Below, in pieces: positions 44,849-54,352 of a stretch of DNA of 64,000 nucleotides. Each line of letters opens with the position of its first letter. The stretch's first letter is position 1. Below the pieces are notes generated by a model. It was not told where the DNA came from, searched no databases, and saw nothing but the letters and a program-made list of their open reading frames with translations. The stretch is from DASSUW01 sp963774155. GTDB lineage: Bacteria > Actinomycetota > Thermoleophilia > Solirubrobacterales > Solirubrobacteraceae. The position numbers and the translations under genes are program-made. The stretch covers positions 212,805 to 276,804 of the forward strand of contig CAVZDW010000005.1 of assembly GCA_963774155.1 (NCBI GenBank), given 5' to 3'.

Positions 44849-45131
44849 GTGTTCGTCCGCGTGGTGCGGTTCACCGATGTGACGGCGGAGCGGGTGGAGT
44901 CGCTTGTGGCCAGGATCGACGAGACCGGCCCGCCGCCCGGGGTGCCGATCAAGAAACTCCAACTGGTCTTCGACGAAGCGCAGCGCACAGCCGTCGTCCT
45001 CCAGTACTTCGACAACGAGGAGAAATTGCGAGCCGGGGCAGACACCTTCGCCGCGATGGATCCGTCAGAGACACCCCGGCAGCCGCGTCTCCGTGGACAC
45101 GGGCGAGCTCAAGCTCGAGCGCGACCTCTAA
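44849..45131 (+). pseudogene. Dimeric alpha/beta-barrel protein, frameshifted here
   Basis: GTG 44849 gives VFVRVVRFTDVTAERVESLV, then GVPIKKLQLVFDEAQRTAVV and LQYFDNEEKLRAGADTFAAM, an ABM-like strand-helix-strand order. One C too many in the CCCC run at 45074-45077 takes the frame out of a natural ending (GSRVSVDTGELKLERDL, stop 45131). With the base removed the product has about 93 residues. GAGAGGAGAC precedes it. It shares a leader repeat with the cupin gene downstream, so the two probably respond to the same signal. A relative of similar size is at 37262. Confidence 0.75.
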
Positions 45132-45188
45132 ACCGCGGTCGTGGCTCGAGAAGGAGCGAGTGCCGCTGCTCGCAGGACGTGCAAGCAG

Positions 45189-45244
45189 CGCTTGCAATAC
45201 CAACCCTGAGAGCGCGAGGATGTCGGCGATCGACGAGAGGAGAC
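45189..45244 (+). repeat. Repeated leader motif, copy 2
   Basis: This 56-base block ahead of the cupin gene repeats copy 1 (44786-44844) with a few changes and a short gap. The shared core includes CGCTTGCAAT, AGAGCGCGA and CGATCGACGAGAGGAGAC. The position, about five bases before each GTG start, is the same. Confidence 0.7.
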
Positions 45245-45248
45245 GGCC

Positions 45249-45611
45249 GTGCCCGGTGTGGAATCGCGCGACTTCGATTCGCCTGACGAGACGAGGACGC
45301 CAGACAAGACGCAGGTGGATGTAGTGCGCATGGGCGTGACGACAGCCGCACGGATGACTTTCGAGCCGGGGTGGCGCTGGTCGGATTGTGTCAAGCCCGT
45401 CGCCGGAACTGAGAGCTGCCAGGCCCGCCATGTCGGCGTTGTCCACTCCGGCCGGCTGGCCATCAAGCACGAGGACGGCACCGAGGTCGAGATCGGTCCG
45501 GGCGAGGCGTACGTCATCGAGCCCGGCCACGACGCGTGGGTGGTCGGCAACGAGCGGTTCGTCGGATTCGAGTTCGAGTCGCGATCGGCGGAGGAATACG
45601 CAAAGGGCTAA
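45249..45611 (+). CDS. Cupin-domain protein
   Basis: The 120-residue product starts at GTG 45249 (PGVESRDFDSPDETRTPDKT). A cupin domain follows: MTFEPGWRWSDCVKPVAGTE, SCQARHVGVVHSGRLAIKHE (motif 1 with His), GTEVEIGPGEAYVIEPGHDA (motif 2 with His) and VVGNERFVGFEFESRSAEEY. The metal-binding set appears incomplete, so a binding or regulatory role is as likely as catalysis. It is driven by a leader shared with the barrel gene just upstream. Confidence 0.85.
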   Translation: MPGVESRDFDSPDETRTPDKTQVDVVRMGVTTAARMTFEPGWRWSDCVKPVAGTESCQARHVGVVHSGRLAIKHEDGTEVEIGPGEAYVIEPGHDAWVVGNERFVGFEFESRSAEEYAKG

Positions 45612-45981
45612 AGCGAGCGTGCCGCTGCCCTGACGCCCGGCCGGACTGTCGCAACGGACAATCGGCGACAGCGCGGCGAGGAACTGGACCACGCGCCGCA
45701 GCCGCTGCTCCATTGAGGCAGAAGCGGTAGCGCGGGCCGCGCTACCCGCGATGCCGACCGGGTCGGGTCGGCTTTGCCCAGCGGCGATGCCGGTAGCATC
45801 CGCCTACACGAGCCCTTCGGCGATGGCCATCCGAGTTCGAGGCCTCTCGAGGGAACCACTCCCGATCCAGTCTCCGTGGAAGTCGGGGCGGCTCAGCTGT
45901 CTTGCGCGTTTGACGCTGGGTTGACGGTGGCGCGACGGGCGCCCGCGAGGGTGATGGCTGTCAACGACCAGGAGGTACACC
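45612..45981. other. 370-base stretch without a gene
   Basis: Between the cupin gene and the methyltransferase the frames have no coding character. CTGTCG and CGACAG around 45646-45670 could form a hairpin after the cupin stop. The last 60 bases, with two TTGACG-like boxes near 45909 and 45921, may hold the promoter of the methyltransferase gene. Confidence 0.4.
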
Positions 45982-47046
45982 ATGGCGGCCGCGGCCACCA
46001 TCGATCAGGCTCGGCTCGAGGCGTTCATGGGCCAGTTCGTGCAGGACATGGGCGCGGCGGCGACCGCCCCGCTCGTGGTCATCGGGGACAAGCTCGGGCT
46101 CTACAAGGCGATGGCCGACGGTGAGCCGGTCACGCCGGCGGAACTTGCCACCCGCACGGGTTGCCGCGAGCGCTACCTGCGCGAGTGGCTCTGCCAGCAG
46201 GCCGCCAGCGGGTACGTCGAGTACCAGGCCGGCGCCTTCCGGCTCCCGCCGGAGCAGGCGCTCGCGCTCGCCCATGACGACAGCCCGGTCTTCATCCCGG
46301 GCGCTTTCCAGCTGCTTGCGGCGATCGTCAAGGACGAGCCCCACATCACCGAGCGCTTCCGGTCGGGCGAGGGCATGGGCTGGCATGAGCACGACCACGA
46401 CCTGTTCGAGGGGACCGAGCGGTTCTTCCGCCCCGGCTATCTCGCGAACCTGGTGGACGCGTGGTTGCCCTCGCTCGACGGCGTCGTCGAGAAGCTGCGG
46501 GCGGGCGCGCGGGTGGCCGACATCGGCTGCGGCCACGGGGCGTCGACGATTCTGATGGCCCAGGCGTTCCCCGCGTCCACGTTCGCCGCCTCCGACTACC
46601 ACGAAGGCTCGATCGAAGCCGCCCGCCGCGCCGCTGAGCGCGCCGACGTCGCCGACCGGGTGACGTTCGAGGTGGCGAGCGCGAAGGACTTCGGCGGCGG
46701 CCCGTTCGATCTGATCTGCGTCTTCGACGCGCTGCACGACATGGGCGACCCGGTGGGCGCGGCGGCGCACGTGCGTTCGCAGCTCGCCGACGACGGCACG
46801 TGGATGGTGGTGGAGCCGTTCGCGGGCGACACGGTCGAGGACAACCTCAACGCGGTCGGGCGCGTGTTCTACGCGGGCTCGACGATGCTCTGCACGCCGG
46901 CGTCGCTGAGCCAGGAGGTCGGGCTCGCGCTCGGCGCCCAGGCCGGCGAGGCGCGGCTCGCCGAGGTGCTGCACGAGGGCGGCTTCAGCCGCGTGCGGCG
47001 GACGGCCGAGACGCCGTTCAATCTGGTCCTGGAGGCGCGTCCGTAG
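45982..47046 (+). CDS. SAM-dependent methyltransferase with N-terminal winged helix
   Basis: The 354-residue protein begins MAAAATIDQARLEAFMGQFV. An N-terminal winged helix-like domain (ATAPLVVIGDKLGLYKAMAD, TPAELATRTGCRERYLREWL, CQQAASGYVEYQAGAFRLPP) precedes the methyltransferase core. The core has ARVADIGCGHGASTILMAQA (motif I), FAASDYHEGSIEAARRAAER, DLICVFDALHDMGDPVGAAA, and DDGTWMVVEPFAGDTVEDNL. This is the Rv2258c-like class. A ribosome site (AGGAGG) lies a few bases upstream of the ATG. Its 3' end overlaps the convergent SRPBCC gene by 29 bases. Confidence 0.92.
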   Translation: MAAAATIDQARLEAFMGQFVQDMGAAATAPLVVIGDKLGLYKAMADGEPVTPAELATRTGCRERYLREWLCQQAASGYVEYQAGAFRLPPEQALALAHDDSPVFIPGAFQLLAAIVKDEPHITERFRSGEGMGWHEHDHDLFEGTERFFRPGYLANLVDAWLPSLDGVVEKLRAGARVADIGCGHGASTILMAQAFPASTFAASDYHEGSIEAARRAAERADVADRVTFEVASAKDFGGGPFDLICVFDALHDMGDPVGAAAHVRSQLADDGTWMVVEPFAGDTVEDNLNAVGRVFYAGSTMLCTPASLSQEVGLALGAQAGEARLAEVLHEGGFSRVRRTAETPFNLVLEARP

Positions 47047-47422
47047 CGGCGAGCGTGGCGAGTGAGCGAAGGGAGGCGCTCACCGCGCCGCGCTGGGCGT
47101 CGAGCCGGTGCGCCTCGGCCTCGGGGATCTCGACGTGGACGCCGATCGTGGTGCCGTTGGTCTCGGTCGGTTCGAGGCGCCACTCGAAGACGAGGTGGCT
47201 GGTCAGGCAGGAGATCGTCAGGCGCTGGCCGTCGCTGCGCATGGCGTGCGGCATCGGGAAGTCGGGGTAGCCGCGGGGGTACAGCGTGAAGCCTTCGGCG
47301 TTCCGGTCGGTGACGGTCTCGACGCCCTCCCACCACTCCGGGAAGCGCGACGGATCGTAGAGCAGCTTCCAGACCTCCTCGACAGGCGCGGTGCTGGTGG
47401 CGTGATCATCGAACGTGGGCAT
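47018..47422 (-). CDS. SRPBCC-family (START/polyketide cyclase-like) protein
   Basis: ATG 47422 gives MPTFDDHATSTAPVEEVWKL. The 134-residue product is a helix-grip fold: LYDPSRFPEWWEGVETVTDR, GYPDFPMPHAMRSDGQRLTI, LEPTETNGTTIGVHVEIPEA, and a C-terminal helix (GAVSASLRSLATLAATD). It probably binds a hydrophobic ligand. The start overlaps the end of the SARP regulator by 17 bases, so it is likely part of the same transcript. Confidence 0.88.
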   Translation of the reverse strand: MPTFDDHATSTAPVEEVWKLLYDPSRFPEWWEGVETVTDRNAEGFTLYPRGYPDFPMPHAMRSDGQRLTISCLTSHLVFEWRLEPTETNGTTIGVHVEIPEAEAHRLDAQRGAVSASLRSLATLAATDAPPGPD

Positions 47423-50400
47423 GAGCCTCCAGTTCCGCGGCGATCCGGTCGAGTTCGTGCTGCGGGTCGACGACGCCGGTGACCGGCGGGCGTCCGAGGT
47501 CCACCAGCGACGCGAGGAACTCGCCGCTGGCGTCGGCGTCCAGGCGGTGCCAGTGGCGCTCGGACTCCCTGAGGCGTCGTTCGGCGAGCTCGTGGTTCCC
47601 GCGAGCTCGGGCGGCAAGGCCCTGCACGAAGGTCATGCGGGCGAGCGAGCACGGCGGGACGGTCGGCCGCGCGCACGGGCTCGAGCGTGGCGGCGCGGAT
47701 CTCCTGGTCGGCCTCATCGGCGCGTCCGAGCCGGGCGAGCGCCTCCGCCCGGCGCAGGCGGGCGTCGCCCCGCTGCACTGGCGGGTCGCCGGCGAGCGCG
47801 CGGCCGAGCAGCGCCTGAGCACGCTCGTCATCGCCCGCCTGCAGCGCGAGCAGCCCTGCGTCGTGTTCGGCCATCGCCTCCAGGCGCGGCGACGCGAGCC
47901 GCGCGGCGAGCTCCGCCTGGCGGTCGGCGCCCGCGCGCGCCTCGGCGTGGCGGCCGAGCCGCGCGAGCGCGCTGGCCCGCAGGCCGGCCACCTGGAACTC
48001 GACGATCGGCAGCCCGGAGACGAGCGTGGCGCTGCGGTCGGCGTGCGCGAGCGCGCGCTCGTGATCGCCGGCGACGGCGGCGACGCAGGCAGCATTCGCC
48101 CACCCGCCGTAGGCCAGGTCGGGACGCCCCGCCCGCTCCCCGGCCTCACCGGACGCGACGAGCTCACTCTCGGCCTCGTCGAGCCTGCCCTCCGCCAACG
48201 CGATGAAGCCGCGCAGGTTCTCGACGTGGTGGCGGCGCATCGGGTCGGACACGAGATCGACGCCCAGCGCCTCGACCTCGGCCAGCGTGCGGTAGGCGGC
48301 GTCCGCGCCGATGGTGGCCACCTCGCCCCACGCGCGGATCAGCAGCAGCTCGACGCGGGCGTCGAGGTCGCCGCCGCGGCGCGGCCAGGCCTCGCCGTGC
48401 GGCATGCGAGCGCGCCGGTCGGGTCGCAGAGGCTGCTGTGGAACCACTGTGCCGCGCGCAGGTAGGAGCGGGCGGAGTGCGGGAGCGCGAGCTCGAACTC
48501 GGCGAGCGAGGCGTCGCGGTCTCCGAGCAGCGCCAGCGTCGCGGCCAGCTCCAGCCGTATGTTCGGCGCGGGATCGAGCGCGACCGCCTCGCGCAGGTAG
48601 GCCGCCGCCTCGAGGATCGCGGTGACGCGCGTGGCGTCGGCCGCAGCTTGGACGAGACGGCCGGCAGCGAGGTCGTCGCGTCCGGCGCGCTTGAGGTGGT
48701 GGGCGGACTCCGCGGCGTTGGTCAGGGCTTGCCCGAGCCGCTCGTGGTGGGCGCGGCGGCGAGCGTCGTCAAGGTCCGCGTAGACCGCCTCGCGCAGCAG
48801 GGCGTGGCCGAAGCCGAAGCGCCCGTCGGCGCTGAGGAAGAGGCCGCAGTCGGTCGCCCGCAGGACGGTCTCCGGATCGGCAAGCGCGGCCAGCTCGGTG
48901 CGGTCGAGGTCGCGGCCCGCGACGGCGGCGAGCTCCGCCGTGCGTCTGGCCGGCTCGTCAAGCGTGGCGATCGCGGCGCGGACGGCACCGCGGAGCGAGG
49001 CCGGCGGGCCCGTGTCGCCGCGGGCCGCGGCACGGGCGCTCTCGAGCGCAAGCAACGGGTTGCCGTCGGCGGCGGCGATCACGCGCTCGCGCTCGAGCGC
49101 TCCGAGCGAGCCGACGAGGCGCTCGACGTCAGCGCGCTTGAGCGGCTCGAGCTCGATCTCGGTGGTGACGACACCGGTGGCCTTCGCCGCGTGGACGAGC
49201 GCGTCGACGGCGTCGCGGCGGGGGACCGTGCGGCGGGTGAGCACGAGCAGCACAGGAAGGTCGCGGATGCGGCGCGCGAGATAGGCGGCGAGCTCGAGGG
49301 TCGGCGCGTCGGCGAGGTGGACGTCGTCGATGAGCAACACCAGCGGGCGGTCTTGCGTCGCGTGCTCGGCGAGCTCCACAGCGGCCTCGAACAGGCGGGC
49401 GCGCGCGAGGTCGGGCGGCACGTCGCTTGGCTTGGCGGAGGCGCGGCCGAGCCGGCGTGGCAGCGAGGGGGCGAGCCGCCCGAGTTCCTCCGGCCATTCG
49501 GCGGCGGCCGGCGGCGGGTCGAGTTGGCGCGCGAGGCCCGCGAGCAGCTCGGCCCAGGGACCGAAGGGCGGCGCTCCCCCGCCGAGGTCCACCGCGGTGG
49601 CACGGGCGGTGCGCGCGGTGTCGGCGTGGGCGAGGAGGTCGATGGCGAGACGCGTCTTGCCGATCCCGCCCTCGCCGCTGAGGAGCGCGATCGCGCCGGC
49701 ACCCTCGCGGGTGCGCGCCCAGACGGCGAGCAGTCGGGCCTGCTCGGCGGCGCGGCCCACGAGGGGCGGGTCCCGCGTGAGCGTGGACGAGGTCGGCACG
49801 CTCGGCTCGGCGGCGCGCACGCTCGCGGCCAGCGCACGGGTCTCGGCGGACGCGGCGAGGCCGAGGTTCGTGCGCAGGCGATCGGCGACGCGGTTGTAGG
49901 TGGTCAGGGCCGCCGCACGATCGCCGGCCTGGACCTGGCGGTCCATCAGGTCGCGCGCCGCCTCCTCGTCGAGCGGGTCGAGCGCCAGCCGGCGCCGCGC
50001 GTAGCCGACCGCCGCGGCGGGATCGGGCGCCGCCGCCGCGAGCCGCGCGAGCGCGGCGGCGAGCCGTTCAGCCTGTTCGTCGCGGGCCTCGAGCACCCAG
50101 TCCTCGTCGAGATCGGCCAGCAGCGGGCCGCGGCAGAGCGCAACCGCGTCGTCGAGCCGCCCGGCGGCGCAGTGCGCGTCGAACTCGGCGATGTCGGTCA
50201 CGCAACGCAGACCGATGCGGTCCCGTCCACCGACCAGCGCGTCGTCTGCGCCGAGCGCCCGGCGCAGCGCCCAGGCGGCGCTGCGCAGCGAAGCACGGGC
50301 ACTCGAGTCAAGGACATCGGGCCAGAAGCGCGCCGCGACCGCGCCGCGCGGATGCTCGCCGGGGTGCAGCGCGAGCCAGCCGAGCAGCGCCCACGCGCGG

Positions 50401-50474
50401 CGACTCGCGGGCGCCACGACGGGACGGCCGTCGACGTCGGCCTGCAACTCCCCGAGGAGCCGCACATGCAACAT
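47406..50474 (-). pseudogene. SARP/BTAD regulator with ATPase and TPR domains, two frameshifts
   Basis: Start 50474 gives MLHVRLLGELQADVDGRPVV. Domains: a winged-helix OmpR-like DNA-binding domain (about 1-95), a BTAD helical domain (SARP type, about 95-235), and an AAA-type ATPase with ALLSGEGGIGKTRLAIDLLA (Walker A) and RPLVLLIDDVHLADAPTLEL (Walker B). A TPR-rich C-terminal region follows. A missing base near 48416 and an extra base near 47640 shift the frame and restore it, so the chain is interrupted over about 775 bases, but both ends are in the same frame. The corrected product has about 1022 residues. Such regulators activate secondary metabolism or stress genes. Confidence 0.9.
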
Positions 50475-50543
50475 CGGGCAACACTACACCCGCGTTGACG
50501 TGGCTTTGACGGTCTGATGACGGCCCACCGGGACAGTGATCGC

Positions 50544-50909
50544 ATGACCACCATCCCCACCTCTGGCCTCGACGTCGACGCGCTGCGCAGCGCCTACGCC
50601 ACCCGCGACACCGCCGGCCTGCTCGCCCTCTACGCCGACGACGCGACCGTCGAGATCGTCGACGCCGTCCACCCGCCGAGCAACCCGCGCCGGCTCGCCG
50701 GCCGCGAAGCCCTGCGCGCCCACTTCGACGACGTGTTCGCGCGCGACATGACGCACGAACTCGACATCGTCGCGGCGACCACCGAGGCGCTCGGTTACTC
50801 GCTGCGCTGCACCTACGCCGGCGGGATGAAGGTGGTCTGCGGCGGGACCTCCGTGGTGCGCGACGGCCTGATCGTGCGCGAGGTCGCGGTCCAGGCGTGG
50901 GACGCCTGA
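50544..50909 (+). CDS. SnoaL-like (NTF2-fold) protein
   Basis: The 121-residue product has the NTF2/SnoaL plan: LRSAYATRDTAGLLALYADD (helix with Tyr and Asp), ATVEIVDAVHPPSNPRRLAG (strand), REALRAHFDDVFARDMTHEL and EALGYSLRCTYAGGMKVVCG. ATG 50544 (MTTIPTSGLDVDALRSAYAT) is my preferred start; an ATG at 50517 in frame is the alternative. It is divergent from the SARP regulator with 69 bases between starts and so is a likely target. The substrate is unknown. Confidence 0.87.
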   Translation: MTTIPTSGLDVDALRSAYATRDTAGLLALYADDATVEIVDAVHPPSNPRRLAGREALRAHFDDVFARDMTHELDIVAATTEALGYSLRCTYAGGMKVVCGGTSVVRDGLIVREVAVQAWDA

Positions 50910-50993
50910 GACACGCACCGACGAACAGGGTAGCTCCAGACTTGCGCGAGGAGATTGCCGTCGGGCGTCCCGGCTCTCGTGGACGAGCTGAAG

Positions 50994-51368
50994 TCAGAGC
51001 GCGTGAGGGCCGAAGCGCTCGATCGCGACAAAGAGCGCCAAGCCCCCGAGCACGAGATTCATCGGCACGACCTGCCCCTCGCCGCGGCGGACATGGGTGA
51101 TCGCTGCGCCGATCATCAGCAGCACCAGCCCCGCCGCGGCAAACGCGGTGAGGATGGGCACGATGTCGAGCGCGGCGGGCACGATCAGGCCGATGGCGGC
51201 GAGCACTTCCAGCGCCCCGATGCCCTTGACCTGCCCGTCGGTGAAATCATCGGCCCAGGCCATCTGGCCGGCCGCGAGCTTCTCGCGCGGCTGGGTGAGC
51301 TTCGTCACGCCGGCCACGAGGAAGGCGGCGGCGAGCAGCCCCTGGATGATCCAGAGAACGGTTTCCAC
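50994..51368 (-). CDS. DoxX-family membrane protein
   Basis: GTG 51368 gives METVLWIIQGLLAAAFLVAG, the first of four membrane helices. VTKLTQPREKLAAGQMAWAD with the conserved TKL segment follows, then VKGIGALEVLAAIGLIVPAA, ILTAFAAAGLVLLMIGAAIT and LVLGGLALFVAIERFG. The 124-residue size and pattern match DoxX/DoxD-like oxidoreductase-associated membrane proteins. AGGAA lies near the start. It is convergent with the SnoaL-like gene. Confidence 0.87.
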   Translation of the reverse strand: METVLWIIQGLLAAAFLVAGVTKLTQPREKLAAGQMAWADDFTDGQVKGIGALEVLAAIGLIVPAALDIVPILTAFAAAGLVLLMIGAAITHVRRGEGQVVPMNLVLGGLALFVAIERFGPHAL

Positions 51369-51647
51369 CTCGGTTCCTTTCCAGCTACATGTGTCGGGCA
51401 GGTCAGCCGACCAACGGCCCCGCGACAGGCACCGTCCACGCCGGCTTCCCGGGCCGCGACAAGGTCGGCAGCGCGATCATCGCCGCCTTCCTGGTCGACC
51501 AGTTCAACGATAAACGACCTGCGACATCGCGGTAGGCGCTCGGGAACAGCACGCGTCCCATCACAGGCATGACGATGCCGAGCGCGCTCCATGTGGTCCT
51601 CCTCACCCTCCGCGACCATCTCGCGCCCGAGGCGGAAGAATGTTGAG

Positions 51648-52661
51648 ATGACTACGAGGGGCATCAGCTTGCTCGCGGGCGGCGTGCGCGAGACGCAGGA
51701 CATCGCGCGACGCGCCGAGCAGGCCGGATTCGATGCCGCCTGGTCCGGGGAGTTCCTGAACCGGTCGGCGATCGTCTCGGTCGCGGCGATGGCAGCCGTG
51801 ACCGAACGGATCGGCGTCGGCTCCGCGATCGCATACGCCGTCGGGCGGACGCCGCTCGTACTCGCCAACGACGCGCGGTTCCTCGACGAGATGAGCGGGG
51901 GACGCTTGACGCTCGGTCTCGGGACCGGGACGCGCCGCATGATGGAGGGCTGGCACGGCGTGACCGACGCCGAGGGTCCCGCCACGCGGATGGAGGAGCT
52001 GATCCCGTTGCTTCGCCGGCTCTGGCGACTGCACGAGGGACCGGTCAAGCACCACGGCCGGTTCTACTCCGTGGACATCACTCCGACGCTGGACATCGAG
52101 CCACCGCTGCGCACCGAGATCCCGATCTACACCGCAGGCGTCAACCGCCGGATGGTCGAGGTGGCCGGCCGAGTCTCCGACGGCCTCATGTGCCATCCAA
52201 CGGTGACCGACCGGTATCTCGCGGACGTGGTCCGTCCTGCAGTGGAACGCGGCGCCGAGAAGGCCGGGCGCGCACCCACGGACGTCGCCATCTTGGGCGT
52301 CGTCATCTGCTCGATCTCCGACGACACCGCGTCCGCGCGTCGCGAGGCGGCTGCACAGATCGCCTTCTACGTCGCACCGAAGGCGTACGGACCCGTGATG
52401 GAAGTCTCAGGGTTCGGCGCCGAGGCAGCCGCGATCCAGAGCGCGTTCAGGAAGGGCGACCACGAGGCGATGATCGCCGCCGTCTCAGACGCCATGATCG
52501 ATCAGATGTCGGTCGCCGGCACGGCCGACGAGGTCCGAGATGCGCTGCCGGCGATCGAGCGGCGCTATGACCACGCCGCGCTGTACTCACCCAGCTTCAC
52601 CCTCTCCGCTGAACGGGTCGCGGAGAACACCCAGGCGATCATCGAGACGTTCGCGCGTTGA
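51648..52661 (+). CDS. LLM-class flavin-dependent oxidoreductase
   Basis: ATG 51648 gives MTTRGISLLAGGVRETQDIA. The 337-residue barrel has the luciferase-like pattern: RRAEQAGFDAAWSGEFLNRS, SVAAMAAVTERIGVGSAIAY, NDARFLDEMSGGRLTLGLGT (with GLGTG flavin/F420 loop), EELIPLLRRLWRLHEGPVKH, PIYTAGVNRRMVEVAGRVSD. These enzymes use FMN or F420 to oxidise small molecules. It converges on another LLM protein with a 23-base overlap. The region before the start contains the DoxX gene and a 280-base gap. Confidence 0.92.
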   Translation: MTTRGISLLAGGVRETQDIARRAEQAGFDAAWSGEFLNRSAIVSVAAMAAVTERIGVGSAIAYAVGRTPLVLANDARFLDEMSGGRLTLGLGTGTRRMMEGWHGVTDAEGPATRMEELIPLLRRLWRLHEGPVKHHGRFYSVDITPTLDIEPPLRTEIPIYTAGVNRRMVEVAGRVSDGLMCHPTVTDRYLADVVRPAVERGAEKAGRAPTDVAILGVVICSISDDTASARREAAAQIAFYVAPKAYGPVMEVSGFGAEAAAIQSAFRKGDHEAMIAAVSDAMIDQMSVAGTADEVRDALPAIERRYDHAALYSPSFTLSAERVAENTQAIIETFAR

Positions 52662-53583
52662 CGATCAAGGGCTGTTCGGCGCCGACGAGGCGGCGCACCT
52701 CGGCGACCGACTCGATCGTCTCGGCGAAGTCCTGGCCGCGCGCGATCAGTGAGACGGACGTCGCCCCGGCCTCGAGGTAGGGGGCGACGAACTCGGCGAT
52801 GTCGGCGGGCGTGCCGGCGGGGCACCAGCGTGCGAACACCTCGGGCTCGAGCCGGTAGACGGATTGCATGGCGTCGCGGACTGCCCGCTCGGCGCGGTTG
52901 TGATCGGTTCCGAGGCCGCACCAGATCGTCATGTTGTGCTGCCACGCGACGTTCTCGCGGCCCACCCGCTCGGCCTCCTCGGCGACGCGCGCGACGGCGG
53001 CGGCGAAGCGCTCGGGCGAGGTCCAGATGCCGACCCATCCGTCGCCGTAGCGTCCGGTGCGCCGCAGCGCGGCATCCGAGCGGCCGCCGATCAGGATCGG
53101 CAGGTCGGGCGCCGACGGCTCGATCCTGACGTCATCGAGCTCGAAGATGTCGCCGGCGAAGGTCACCGCGCGCCCGCTCAGCAGCCCGCGCAGGATCTGC
53201 AGGCCCTCCTCCATGCGTTTGCCGCGCGTGCGCGGATCGACGCCACACGCGCGCATCTCGCGCGGGTCGTCGCCGCCGACGCCGACGCCGAAGACCAGGC
53301 GGCCGGGATGCGATTCATGGATGGTCGAGAGTTGGCGGGCGACGACGGTCGGGTGGCGGAGCGGCAGCTGGTAGATGCCCATCTGCACCGGCAGCGCGTC
53401 CTGCAGGTTGAGCAACGCGGCGGCGTTGATCAGCCCGTCCCAGCCGTAGCCGCCGTGGAAGGTGACGTGGTCGCCGATGTGGAGGTGGTCGATGCCCGCC
53501 TCGGCGGCGTAGGCGAGCAGCCGCCGCCGCTCCGCGGGCGGGTGTTCGGCGAGCTCGGCGGAGAAGACGGACAGGCCGATCAT
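52639..53583 (-). CDS. LLM-class flavin-dependent oxidoreductase
   Basis: ATG 53583 gives MIGLSVFSAELAEHPPAERR. The 314-residue protein has the TIM barrel of F420/FMN-dependent LLM enzymes: AAEAGIDHLHIGDHVTFHGG, PVQMGIYQLPLRHPTVVARQ, IHESHPGRLVFGVGVGGDDP, RMEEGLQILRGLLSGRAVTF, PDLPILIGGRSDAALRRTGR. It is the last gene of the five-gene operon. Its start overlaps the enoyl-CoA hydratase stop by four bases (ATGA). It probably oxidises an intermediate of the acid that the operon activates. Confidence 0.92.
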   Translation of the reverse strand: MIGLSVFSAELAEHPPAERRRLLAYAAEAGIDHLHIGDHVTFHGGYGWDGLINAAALLNLQDALPVQMGIYQLPLRHPTVVARQLSTIHESHPGRLVFGVGVGGDDPREMRACGVDPRTRGKRMEEGLQILRGLLSGRAVTFAGDIFELDDVRIEPSAPDLPILIGGRSDAALRRTGRYGDGWVGIWTSPERFAAAVARVAEEAERVGRENVAWQHNMTIWCGLGTDHNRAERAVRDAMQSVYRLEPEVFARWCPAGTPADIAEFVAPYLEAGATSVSLIARGQDFAETIESVAEVRRLVGAEQPLIVNARTSR

Positions 53584-54352
53584 CGGTGCTCCAGGAACTC
53601 GCGCCGGCGCTCGTCGATCTCCGGGTTGCCCATCGTCGAGTAGCCGTAGAGGCATTCGAGGCGGAGCTGGTCGTCGAGTGGGCGGCCGACGACCTCGAGG
53701 ATCGTCTCCTTGGCCGACTCGACGGCGGCGCGCGGGTTGCGCAGGATCTTGCTCGCGACGTGCTCGGCGGTCGCCATCAGCTCGTCGTGGGCGACGACGC
53801 GGTTGACGAGATGGACCTCCTTCGCGCGCTGGGCGTCGATCGGCTCGCCCATCAGCTCGAGCTCCATCGCGATGCCGACGCCGCACGTGTTGACGAGCCG
53901 CACGATGCCGCCGTCGGCGAAGTGCATCCCGCGCCGCATGTGGAAGAAGCCGAAGTTCGCCTGCTCGGATGCGATCCGGATGTCGCACGCCAGCGCGAGC
54001 TCGATCCCGCCGCCGATCACCCAGCCGTTGAGCGCGGCGATGATCGGCTTGTTCGTCCGGTGCAGCCCGCGCGTGATCCCGCCCGCGAACCCTCGGCCGA
54101 GCAGGCTGCGGCCGAGCTCGGGGCCCGCCTCCAACCACGAGTCGACGTGCGTCTTGAGGTCGGCGCCGGCGCAGAAGGACTTCTCGCCCGCCCCGGTCAG
54201 GATCGCGAGCCGGATCTCGGGGTCGCCGCGAAGTCCGACCAGGCGTCGAACAGCAGATCGTCGGTCTCGCGGTCGATCGCGTTGTGGACCTCGGGGCGGT
54301 TCAGCGTGATGTAGGCGATCTCGCCGCGCTTCTCGTACAGCACCTTGCTCAT
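53580..54352 (-). pseudogene. Enoyl-CoA hydratase/isomerase, frameshifted here
   Basis: ATG 54352 gives MSKVLYEKRGEIAYITLNRP, followed by EVHNAIDRETDDLLFDAW. One base is missing near 54228; after it the frame resumes with PEIRLAILTGAGEKSFCAGA (CoA-binding loop with Gly-Ala), FAGGITRGLHRTNKPIIAAL, GWVIGGGIELALACDIRIAS (oxyanion-hole Gly) and YGYSTMGNPEIDERRREFLE. The intact product would have 257 residues. It follows the acyl-CoA dehydrogenase stop with a four-base overlap. Crotonase-fold members of such loci hydrate or ring-open CoA thioesters. The exact reaction cannot be read from the sequence. Confidence 0.88.

Noticed and set aside
48416..48420. Programmed ribosomal frameshift in the SARP gene
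   Set aside because: There is no slippery heptamer or stem nearby, and a second, opposite shift downstream argues for paired sequence errors.
51097..51513. Plus-strand frame over the DoxX gene
   Set aside because: It is antisense to the four-helix DoxX gene and shows shadow composition.
51369..51647. Possible protein fragment on either strand between the DoxX and LLM genes
   Set aside because: A plus-strand segment (TVHAGFPGRDKVGSAI) is protein-like for about 40 residues and then ends; a minus frame is equally short. I could not decide between a remnant and chance.
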